Assembly: GCA_036555665.1 (NCBI GenBank)
Contig: DATBKW010000389.1
Location: forward strand, 1-16,760
DNA length: 16,760 nucleotides
Direction of reading: 5' to 3'
DNA from: JAOPZW01 sp036555665
Lineage (GTDB): Bacteria > Actinomycetota > Thermoleophilia > Solirubrobacterales > Solirubrobacteraceae
A program made the translations under genes and the position numbers. Of the stretch, positions 7,893 to 13,192 are shown in pieces (position 1 is the first letter of the stretch; the number at the start of each line of letters is the position of its first letter). The notes beneath the pieces were generated by a model, which saw only the letters and a list, made by a program, of their open reading frames with translations, did not search any database and was not told where the DNA came from.

Positions 7893-7931
7893 GAGGAGCT
7901 GGGGATGTGCGCGCGCCATCCCCAGCTCCTC
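7893..7931 (+). terminator. Perfect 15-bp hairpin after lysozyme-like gene
   Basis: GAGGAGCTGGGGATG (7893-7907) and its exact reverse complement (7917-7931) flank a 9-nt GC-rich loop. It lies 46 bp past the stop codon of the lysozyme-like gene. No T-tract follows, as is common for actinobacterial terminators, so intrinsic termination or transcript-end stabilisation is the likeliest role, but this is not proven. Confidence 0.6.
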
Positions 7932-7942
7932 ACGTTGTGCGG

Positions 7943-8003
7943 GGGGCGCCGAACGTCCGTAACGTCACAACAGGGTTGTTACGCCACGGACGTTCGGTGC
8001 CCC
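7943..8003. repeat. 61-nt near-perfect palindrome / long hairpin
   Basis: Arms 7943-7960 and 7986-8003 pair over 18 positions with one G-T. The 25-nt centre folds further: CGT 7963-7965 with ACG 7981-7983, and ACAAC 7967-7971 with GTTGT 7975-7979 around a 3-nt loop. The whole element is almost one continuous stem. It lies 11 bp after the first hairpin and 69 bp before the phosphatase gene. The decamer GCCACGGACG in its right half (7983-7992) also occurs at 7848-7857. It could be a second terminator, an operator, a structured leader or a small palindromic repeat element; the sequence does not decide. Confidence 0.65.
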
Positions 8004-8057
8004 GGGTTGTGCCTGGGTGCCAGAATGGGGCCCATGCCTGGGGGCGGAGGGCGATCG

Positions 8058-8075
8058 ATGAGGTCGGCTGCGTGA
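8058..8075 (+). other. Possible 5-codon leader ORF overlapping the phosphatase start
   Basis: An ATG at 8058 with a well-placed GGAGGG (8046-8051) opens a five-codon frame (MRSAA) whose TGA (8073-8075) overlaps the GTG start at 8072 as GTGA. This could couple translation into the phosphatase gene. The same bases also provide GAGG (8060-8063) as a direct ribosome site for the GTG, so the leader may be accidental. Confidence 0.25.
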
Positions 8076-9874
8076 GCGTGGTGCTCGGATTCGTCCTGGG
8101 CGCGCTCGCGGCCGGCGGCGCGCTGGCATGGTGGAGCGCGCGGCTGCATCGCCGCCACCGCCAGCTCGTCGACGAGCTCAGCGCCACGCGCGAGCAGCTC
8201 GACGGGATGCTGTCCAACCTCAGCGAGGCGGTGACGGTCACCGACACCAGCCGGCGGATGCGCTACGCCAACCAGGCGGCCGCCGACCTGCTCGGCTACG
8301 CCGGCCCGGCCGAGCTGCTGTCCCAGCCGCTGGGCGGGATCGCCGCGCGCTGGGAATCCACGCACGAGGACGGCCGGCCACTCAGGCCGGAGGACGTCCC
8401 GAGCTGGAAGATCGTCAACGGGCTGCCCGCCGAGCCGCTGCTGACCCGGGTCGTCCACCGCGACACCGGCGAACTGCGCTGGCGGCTGGTCAAGGCGGCA
8501 CCGTTGCGGCTGCCGAGCGGCGAGCTGCTGGCGGTCAGCGTCATCGAGGACGTCACCGAGGTCAAGGAGGCCGAGCAGCGCCAGCGCTTCCTCGCCCAGG
8601 CCGGCGAGACGCTCGCGTCGTCGCTGGACTACGGCGAGACGTTGCAGGGTGTCGCGCGGCTGGCCGTCCCGTTCCTGGCCGACTGGTGCGCCGTCGACGT
8701 CGTCGATGCCGGCGGGCGCCTCGACCAGGTCGCCGTCGCGCACGTCGACCCTGAGAAGGTCGCCTTCGCGCTGCAGTACCGCCGCAGCCATCCGCCGAAC
8801 CCCGGCGACGCCGGCGGGCTGTATGAGGTGCTGCGATCGGGCCGGCCGATGCTGTACTCCGACATCCCGGACGCCCTGCTCGAGCAGAGCATCGCCGACC
8901 GCGAGCAGCTCGAGCAGATCCGCGCGATCGGCATGCGCTCGGTGATGGTGGTGCCGATGGCGGTCGCCGGGCGCACGATCGGCGCGGTCACGCTGGTCTC
9001 GGCCGAGAGCGGTCGCGCGTTCGACGAGGACGACCTGGACTTCGCCTCCGAGCTCGCGCGTCGGGCGGCGACCGCGGTTGAGAACGCCCGCCTCTATACC
9101 GAACGAGCGCAAACCGCGCTGACCCTGCAGGAGAGCCTGCTGCCGGCCCGCCTGCCGAGCGTGCAGGGATGGGAACTCGCCTCGTCCTACGCCGCCGGCG
9201 ACACCGCCGCCGAGGTCGGCGGCGACTTCTTCGACGTCATCGCGCTCGACGAGGGCTTCGTGGCGATCGTGGGCGACGTCACCGGCAAGGGCGTCGAGGC
9301 GGCCGCCCTGACCGCGCTGGCCCGCTACACGCTCGCCACCGCGGCGCGCTTTGATCCGAGCCCGAGCGCCGTGGTGCGGCTGCTCAACGACGTGCTCCTC
9401 GAACGCTCGGACATCTCGCTGCTGACCGTCGCCTGCGCCCATGTCGTGCCGACGCGCACCGGCGCGCTGATGCGCCTGACCAGCGCGGGCCACCCGCTGC
9501 CGGTGCTCGCGCGCCCGGGCATGCGGCCGGCGACCGTCGGACCGCCAGGCCTGCTGCTGGGCATGACGGCGACCGCCCGCTGGCAGGAGCGCGTGGTCGA
9601 GCTCATGCCCGGCGACGCGCTGCTCTTCTACACCGACGGCGTCACCGACACGCCCTCCGAGGACGGGCGCTTCGGCGAGCGGCGGCTGCTCGATGCGCTG
9701 GCCGACCGCCCCGAGCCCGCGAGCATGATCGCCTCAGTGCAGGGCGCGCTGCGCGCCTTCCAGGTCGGCGACGTCGTCGACGACCGCGCGATGCTCGCGC
9801 TGCAGCTCGTCGCGGTGCCGACCGCCGGCGCCGACGCCGCCGAGACCCCCCAACCCGACGCTTCGATCATCTGA
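8072..9874 (+). CDS. Membrane-anchored PAS-GAF-SpoIIE (PP2C) phosphatase, RsbU-like
   Basis: A 600-residue sensor phosphatase. Residues 1-22 form one hydrophobic span (VVLGFVLGALAAGGALAWW) followed by a basic cytoplasmic stretch (RLHRRHR). A PAS domain follows (about 40-165, LSNLSEAVTVTDTSRRMRYA, ending IEDVTEVKEAE), then a GAF domain (about 175-340, ending AVENARLYTERAQTAL), a short linker LQESLLPARLP, and a SpoIIE/PP2C domain to about 585. Metal-binding motifs are visible: EVGGDFFDVI, GDVTGKGVEAA, FYTDGVTD and DDRAMLAL. Such enzymes dephosphorylate an anti-sigma-factor antagonist and so release a sigma factor; the next gene encodes the matching RsbW-like protein 3 nt downstream. GTG 8072 is preferred because it puts the membrane span at the N-terminus; GTG 8078 or 8081 are alternatives. 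The antagonist and sigma factor are not in the window. Confidence 0.9.
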   Translation: MSVVLGFVLGALAAGGALAWWSARLHRRHRQLVDELSATREQLDGMLSNLSEAVTVTDTSRRMRYANQAAADLLGYAGPAELLSQPLGGIAARWESTHEDGRPLRPEDVPSWKIVNGLPAEPLLTRVVHRDTGELRWRLVKAAPLRLPSGELLAVSVIEDVTEVKEAEQRQRFLAQAGETLASSLDYGETLQGVARLAVPFLADWCAVDVVDAGGRLDQVAVAHVDPEKVAFALQYRRSHPPNPGDAGGLYEVLRSGRPMLYSDIPDALLEQSIADREQLEQIRAIGMRSVMVVPMAVAGRTIGAVTLVSAESGRAFDEDDLDFASELARRAATAVENARLYTERAQTALTLQESLLPARLPSVQGWELASSYAAGDTAAEVGGDFFDVIALDEGFVAIVGDVTGKGVEAAALTALARYTLATAARFDPSPSAVVRLLNDVLLERSDISLLTVACAHVVPTRTGALMRLTSAGHPLPVLARPGMRPATVGPPGLLLGMTATARWQERVVELMPGDALLFYTDGVTDTPSEDGRFGERRLLDALADRPEPASMIASVQGALRAFQVGDVVDDRAMLALQLVAVPTAGADAAETPQPDASII

Positions 9875-9877
9875 GCC

Positions 9878-10282
9878 ATGGAGCCCACCTCCGCACCCGA
9901 AATCGAGCGGCTCGAGCTGCGCACCCAGGCCACGCCGTCCGCGGTGCCCGGCGTCCGCCGTGCGGTCGTGGACTTCGCCGAGCTGCACGGCCTCGGCGTC
10001 GCCCCCGACATCGCGCTCGCCGTCAGCGAGGCGGTCACCAACGCGGTCCTGCACGCCTATCGCGACGGCAAGGCCGGGCCGATGCGGGTCGTCGCCTGCG
10101 CCGAGCCCAACCGGCTCGTCGTCGTGGTCCGCGACTACGGCTGCGGGATGAGCCCGCATCCCAACAGCCCCGGGCTCGGCCTCGGGCTGTCGGTCATCGG
10201 GCGCCTGGCCACCGAGCTGAACATCGAACGTCCCCCCGAGGGCGGCGGGACCCGGCTGCGGATGTCCTTCGCCGCGTCGTGA
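9878..10282 (+). CDS. RsbW-like anti-sigma factor / serine kinase (HATPase)
   Basis: A 134-residue GHKL ATPase of the RsbW/SpoIIAB group, which binds a sigma factor or phosphorylates an STAS-domain antagonist. The N-box is SEAVTNAVLHAY (N55), the G1 box RDYGCGM (85-91) and the G2 box GLGLGLSVIG (99-108); the GGGTRLRMSF strand closes the fold. Length is typical of single-domain family members, with no histidine-kinase dimerisation domain. It starts 3 nt after the phosphatase stop and its TGA overlaps the GTG of the hydrolase gene (GTGA), so the three genes form one transcription unit. The kinase-phosphatase pair is the standard partner-switching layout. Its sigma-factor target cannot be named from this window. 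Confidence 0.9.
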   Translation: MEPTSAPEIERLELRTQATPSAVPGVRRAVVDFAELHGLGVAPDIALAVSEAVTNAVLHAYRDGKAGPMRVVACAEPNRLVVVVRDYGCGMSPHPNSPGLGLGLSVIGRLATELNIERPPEGGGTRLRMSFAAS

Positions 10283-11151
10283 TCGCAGCCCGCGCCGCCG
10301 CCGCCGTCGTGGCGCTCACAGCCGCCGTCGGCTGCGGCGGCCATCACGCTCAGCCGCGCGCGGCCGACCCGCGCCCCGCTCAGGCGAGCTGCCCGCCGGC
10401 CGGGCGCAGCGAGCTCGACGGTGGCTTCCTGCGCATCCCCGCGGGCGCCCGACCCGGCGCCACGCCGCTCATCGTCGTCGTCGTGCCCGGCGGCGGCGGC
10501 GACAGATCGGATCGCCTGGGCGTCGCGGCGGCGGGCACGCGCGCGGGCTTCGCCGTCCTCTACCCCACCTCCGACGACAGCTTCTGGGCGCTCAACCGCA
10601 AGCAGGGCGCGGCCGACGTCGATGCCGTCAGCGCGCTCCTGGACAAGGCGCTGGCCGTGGGCTGCTTCGACGCACGACGGATCTCGATCACCGGCGTGTC
10701 GAACGGCGCCGGGTTCGCCGCGCGCATGGCCTGCGCGCTGCCCGGCCGGTTCGCCGCGGTGGTGCCGGTCGCGGCGGGCTACCGCGCGCTCGACCCGTGC
10801 CCGGCGAACGCCCGGGCGTCGTTTCTCGACATCCACGGGACCGCCGACACCGTGGTCCCCTACAACGGCAAGCGCCCCGACCGCGCCGGCTCGGTGCCGC
10901 GCTACACCGCGCGCTGGGCGCGCCGCGACGGCTGCGAGCGCTCGCGCGCGACGACCCCGCGCAAGCTGGTCACGCGTTTCACGTATGGCGGATGCGACGA
11001 CGGCCTGCGCGTCGAGCGGCTGCGCCTGTCGGGCACGGATCACGGCTGGCCGGGCGCCGGGCCGCCGCTCCCCGACCGCAACCCGTCGGGGCTGAGCGCC
11101 ACGCGTGAGCTGCTGCGTTTCATTGCGGCGGCGCACACACCCGAGGGGTAG
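10279..11151 (+). CDS. Secreted/lipoprotein alpha/beta hydrolase, PHB-depolymerase/feruloyl esterase type
   Basis: A 290-residue exported esterase-like protein. The N-terminus is a hydrophobic signal ending TAAVGCGG; Cys19 makes a lipoprotein likely, although the lipobox AVGC has Ala where Leu is usual. The fold shows the oxyanion strand VVVVPGGGGD (67-75), a nucleophile elbow GVSNGAG with Ser141, an acid in HGTADTVVPY (Asp190) and a His in SGTDHGWPG (His255), which is the order of the LpqC/PHB-depolymerase family. Mature Cys residues (28, 129, 153, 174, 219, 239) may form disulfides. Substrate is unknown: polyhydroxyalkanoate, an aromatic ester or acetylated xylan are all possible. It is translationally coupled to the RsbW-like gene, an odd partner for a wall- or polymer-active enzyme, which suggests expression tied to the stress-response module. 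Confidence 0.85.
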   Translation: MIAARAAAAVVALTAAVGCGGHHAQPRAADPRPAQASCPPAGRSELDGGFLRIPAGARPGATPLIVVVVPGGGGDRSDRLGVAAAGTRAGFAVLYPTSDDSFWALNRKQGAADVDAVSALLDKALAVGCFDARRISITGVSNGAGFAARMACALPGRFAAVVPVAAGYRALDPCPANARASFLDIHGTADTVVPYNGKRPDRAGSVPRYTARWARRDGCERSRATTPRKLVTRFTYGGCDDGLRVERLRLSGTDHGWPGAGPPLPDRNPSGLSATRELLRFIAAAHTPEG

Positions 11152-11161
11152 AATTTGCACA
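11149..11161 (+). promoter_or_regulatory. Candidate leaderless promoter (-10 TAGAAT) for the cox operon
   Basis: TAGAAT at 11149-11154 matches the -10 consensus at five of six positions and lies 7 nt before the ATG at 11162, so transcription would begin at or next to the start codon. Leaderless messages of this geometry are common in actinobacteria. The best -35 match, TTGCGG (11123-11128), is 20 bp upstream, longer than ideal. A GAGGGG at 11143-11148 is too far (13 nt) to be a good ribosome site. Confidence 0.5.
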
Positions 11162-12070
11162 ATGATCGCCCCGGCTCTCAGCCGAAGGGCCGACGAGCTG
11201 CGCGTCGCGCGCACGCCGTACGTGGTCGCGACCGTGGTGCGGGCGCAACGCCCCACCAGCGTGCGCTCGGGCGACGCGGCGCTCGTGCTCGGCGACGGCA
11301 CGATCGAGGGGTTCGTCGGCGGCACCTGCGCCGAGCAGAGCGTGCGCCTACACGCCCTGCGCGTGCTGGAGACCGGCGAGGCGCTGCTGCTGCGCATCCT
11401 GCCCGGCGACGACGACGCGCCCGCCACCGAGGGCGCCGTCACCGTGCAGAACCCGTGCCTGTCGGGCGGCTCGCTGGAGATCTTCCTGGAGCCGGTGCTC
11501 GCCGCACCGCGGGTGCTCGTGACCGGCGAGACGCCGATTGCCAGCGCGGTCGTGCGGCTCGGCGCGGACCTCGACCTCGACATGGTGGCCGTGCCGGGCT
11601 CCGCCGTCGAGCCCACCGACGGCGACCTCGCGCTCGTCGTTGCCGCCCACGGCCGCGACGAGCTGGCCGCGCTGCGCATGGCCCTCGAGGCCGGGCTTCC
11701 CTATGTCGGGCTCGTCGCCAGCCGCGTGCGGGGTGCCGCCGTGGTCGACGAGCTGCGCGCCGAGGGCGTCGCAGAGGAGCGCCTCGCGATGCTGGAGACG
11801 CCCGCCGGCCTGGACATCGGCGCGCGCACGCCCCACGAGATCGCGCTGTCGATCCTCGCGCGGATCGTCGCTGTGCGCCGCGGCAACCAGCAGCTGACCG
11901 TGCGCGTGGTCGCCCCGGCGAGCGCACCGGCGACGGCGATGGACCCGGTGTGCGGGATGGTCGTGGCCGCCACCGACGACACGCCCCATGTCGACCACGA
12001 AGGCCGGCGCGTGTACTTCTGCTGCGAGGGCTGCCGTGACTCCTGGACACACTTACATGCCCTTGAGTAA
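11162..12070 (+). CDS. XdhC/CoxI-family molybdoenzyme maturation protein with C-terminal YHS-like motif
   Basis: A 302-residue protein. The first ~100 residues are an XdhC/CoxI N-terminal domain with the conserved Cys loop EGFVGGTCAEQS (C56). Residues about 120-245 form the Rossmann-like second domain (VLVTGETPIASAVVRLGADL, LPYVGLVASR, TPHEIALSILARIVAVRRG). The last ~43 residues (from M260) are a YHS-type metal-binding segment, MDPVCGMVV with C264, then YFCCEGCRDSW with C287, C288 and C291. XdhC/CoxI proteins bind the Mo cofactor and help insert or sulfurate it in xanthine-dehydrogenase-family enzymes. The added thiol-rich segment could handle the copper or sulfur that form I CO dehydrogenase needs for its Mo-S-Cu site (inference). 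ATG 11162 is chosen for its fit to a leaderless promoter and because upstream in-frame codons overlap the hydrolase. It is the first gene of the cox cluster. Confidence 0.87.
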   Translation: MIAPALSRRADELRVARTPYVVATVVRAQRPTSVRSGDAALVLGDGTIEGFVGGTCAEQSVRLHALRVLETGEALLLRILPGDDDAPATEGAVTVQNPCLSGGSLEIFLEPVLAAPRVLVTGETPIASAVVRLGADLDLDMVAVPGSAVEPTDGDLALVVAAHGRDELAALRMALEAGLPYVGLVASRVRGAAVVDELRAEGVAEERLAMLETPAGLDIGARTPHEIALSILARIVAVRRGNQQLTVRVVAPASAPATAMDPVCGMVVAATDDTPHVDHEGRRVYFCCEGCRDSWTHLHALE

Positions 12071-12074
12071 GGTC

Positions 12075-12090
12075 GGTTGCGGTCGCAACT
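12075..12090. promoter_or_regulatory. Dyad GTTGCG-GT-CGCAAC before the small membrane genes
   Basis: A perfect 6-bp inverted repeat with a 2-bp centre (12076-12089) lies in the 36-bp gap between the XdhC-like gene and the first small membrane gene, just 5' of its ribosome site. It has the size of an operator half-site pair or a small hairpin. Its left arm region GGTTGCGG (12075-12082) is the reverse complement of the CCGCAACC repeat unit at 7245-7274. Function is inferred only. Confidence 0.35.
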
Positions 12091-12106
12091 AGTGGAGGAG
12101 GGTGTC

Positions 12107-12364
12107 GTGGGGATCACCGCTTCTGCGGGATGGTCGATCGGGCTGGGGCTTGGCATCGTCGTGATCCTCGTCGCGGCCTTGATCGTCATCACCATCGTGG
12201 CGCTGGCCAAGCGGATCGCCGACCAGGCCAAGACCGCCGAGCAGGCGGTCGAGGTCGTCAGGCAGCAGACGACTGAGCTCGGCGGCATCGCGCGGATCAA
12301 CGACTCGGGCGTGCGGATCCTGCACTCGGCGCGGGCACTGCGAAAGGCGGCGGTGGGGAAATGA
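12107..12364 (+). CDS. Small single-span membrane protein A of cox operon (unknown family)
   Basis: An 85-residue protein not recognised as a known family. One long hydrophobic span (about residues 10-34, GLGLGIVVILVAALIVITIV) is followed directly by a charged helix with coiled-coil character (KRIADQAKTAEQAVEVVRQQ) and a basic C-terminus (HSARALRKAAVGK). The N-terminus is short and uncharged, with KR just after the span, which by the positive-inside rule predicts the tail in the cytoplasm. GTG 12107 is chosen for the strong GGAGGAGGG just upstream (12094-12102); an in-frame TTG at 12077 lies inside the dyad and has no ribosome site. Its TGA overlaps the next ATG (ATGA). It lies between a CODH maturation gene and coxMSL, so a role in membrane association or assembly of that enzyme is inferred. 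Confidence 0.8.
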   Translation: MGITASAGWSIGLGLGIVVILVAALIVITIVALAKRIADQAKTAEQAVEVVRQQTTELGGIARINDSGVRILHSARALRKAAVGK

Positions 12365-12651
12365 CGGTCCCGCTCGCCATGTCCGACCACGGCTTCTGGA
12401 CGATTGCGCTGATCATCGGCCTCGCCGCCGCGCTGATCGTCGCCGGGCTGCTGGTCATGCTCATCAGCGCGGTACGCAGCATCGAGCGCTCGGTCGACGG
12501 CCTGCTGGTCAGCGCGACCGCCGTCGCCGGCAACACGGCGAACATCCCGCAGCTGCAGGCCACCGCACCCGTGCTCGGCCAGATCGTGGAGGAGGCGGTG
12601 GTGCAGGACGGCTACATGAACGCCCTGACCGACGGGTTCGGTGAGTCATGA
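12361..12651 (+). CDS. Small single-span membrane protein B of cox operon
   Basis: A 96-residue unrecognised protein with one hydrophobic span (about 13-36, WTIALIIGLAAALIVAGLLV) and then a mildly amphipathic helix, ISAVRSIERSVDGLLVSATA, ending in an acidic tail (VEEAVVQDGYMNAL...GFGES). The pattern SAxxSIxxSV after the membrane span is repeated in protein D of the same operon (SAAKSIVPSV), as is a following AxAG...P...L...T segment, so the two look paralogous. The start at 12361 overlaps the previous stop as ATGA and has GGTGGGGA just upstream; an internal ATG at 12379 is possible but has no ribosome site. Another ATGA overlap joins it to the next gene. Confidence 0.8.
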   Translation: MTVPLAMSDHGFWTIALIIGLAAALIVAGLLVMLISAVRSIERSVDGLLVSATAVAGNTANIPQLQATAPVLGQIVEEAVVQDGYMNALTDGFGES

Positions 12652-12926
12652 GCACGACGCACCTGCTCGTCCTGCTCAGCGTCATCCTCGCCGTCGTCGT
12701 GGTCGCCGTGCTCGCCGTCGCGCTCATCGAGGTGCGCAGGGGCCTGACGCACATCTCGGAGGGGCTCGCCACGCTCGGCTCGGCCCTGGAGGGCGTCGAA
12801 GCCGAGCACCTGCGCCCGCTCGAGGGCGCCGTCAAGGCGATCAACGCCCAGTTCGACGTCATCCTCGGCGCCCTGCCGGGAATCGCCCGCAAGGCGGCGA
12901 TCGTCGCCGAGAGGAGGCCGCGATGA
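12648..12926 (+). CDS. Small single-span membrane protein C of cox operon
   Basis: A 92-residue unrecognised protein. A strongly hydrophobic Val/Leu/Ala span (about 6-27, LLVLLSVILAVVVVAVLAVA) is followed by EVRRGLTHISEGLATLGSAL, a heptad-like helix, then AVKAINAQFDVIL and a basic end (ERRPR). The segments LxxIxxGL and AINxQxD recur in protein E (LRTITAGL, AINEQLD), so C and E are probable paralogues. A positive cluster directly after the span predicts a cytoplasmic tail. It starts by ATGA overlap with gene B and ends by ATGA overlap with gene D, so translation of the set is likely coupled at near-equal ratio. Confidence 0.8.
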   Translation: MSTTHLLVLLSVILAVVVVAVLAVALIEVRRGLTHISEGLATLGSALEGVEAEHLRPLEGAVKAINAQFDVILGALPGIARKAAIVAERRPR

Positions 12927-13189
12927 CCCTCTGGTGGATCGGGGACATCCTGCTGCTGGTGGTCGTCCTGCCGGTGGTCATCTACCTGCTCAACGGCGTC
13001 CTGAGCGCGGCGAAGAGCATCGTGCCGAGCGTGCACCAGATCGCCGGCGTGGCGGCCGCCGGTTCGAAGGATCTCGACGCGGTGCCGCTGCTGCTGACCA
13101 CCCAGCGGCAGGTCGAGCAGACGGTCGCGGGAGTCGCCGAGTACGGCGGCTCGCTCGACGTGATCATCGACGACGCCGAGGAGCGCTGA
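12923..13189 (+). CDS. Small single-span membrane protein D of cox operon
   Basis: An 88-residue unrecognised protein beginning MTLWWIGDILLLVVVLPVVI, so its hydrophobic span starts almost at the N-terminus and runs to about residue 27. The tail has SAAKSIVPSVHQIAGVAAAG, then LLLTTQRQVEQTVAGVAEYG and an acidic end DVIIDDAEER. It resembles protein B in the region just after the membrane span. The ATG at 12923 overlaps the preceding stop (ATGA); AGAGGAGG lies shortly upstream (about 12910-12917). The acidic tail could provide a docking surface, but there is no catalytic or cofactor motif and no cysteine, so a direct redox role is unlikely from sequence alone. Confidence 0.8.
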   Translation: MTLWWIGDILLLVVVLPVVIYLLNGVLSAAKSIVPSVHQIAGVAAAGSKDLDAVPLLLTTQRQVEQTVAGVAEYGGSLDVIIDDAEER

Positions 13190-13192
13190 GCG

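Noticed and set aside
6288..7919. 543-codon minus-strand open frame opposite the regulator end and lysozyme-like gene
   Set aside because: No domain is recognisable and the opposite strand codes for two motif-bearing proteins; it also crosses a hairpin region.
7848..7992. Direct repeat GCCACGGACG at 7848 and 7983 as an attachment site
   Set aside because: Only 10 bp, with no integrase or foreign cargo between the copies; more likely chance or part of the local palindromes.
6506..8071. N-terminal extension of the phosphatase frame back to 6506
   Set aside because: This part is an Arg/Ala-rich shadow of the regulator and lysozyme-like genes; the real protein begins at GTG 8072 with a membrane span.
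10135..11679. Long minus-strand frame opposite the hydrolase and XdhC-like gene
   Set aside because: Ser/Arg/Ala-rich without motifs; two well-supported plus-strand genes occupy the region.
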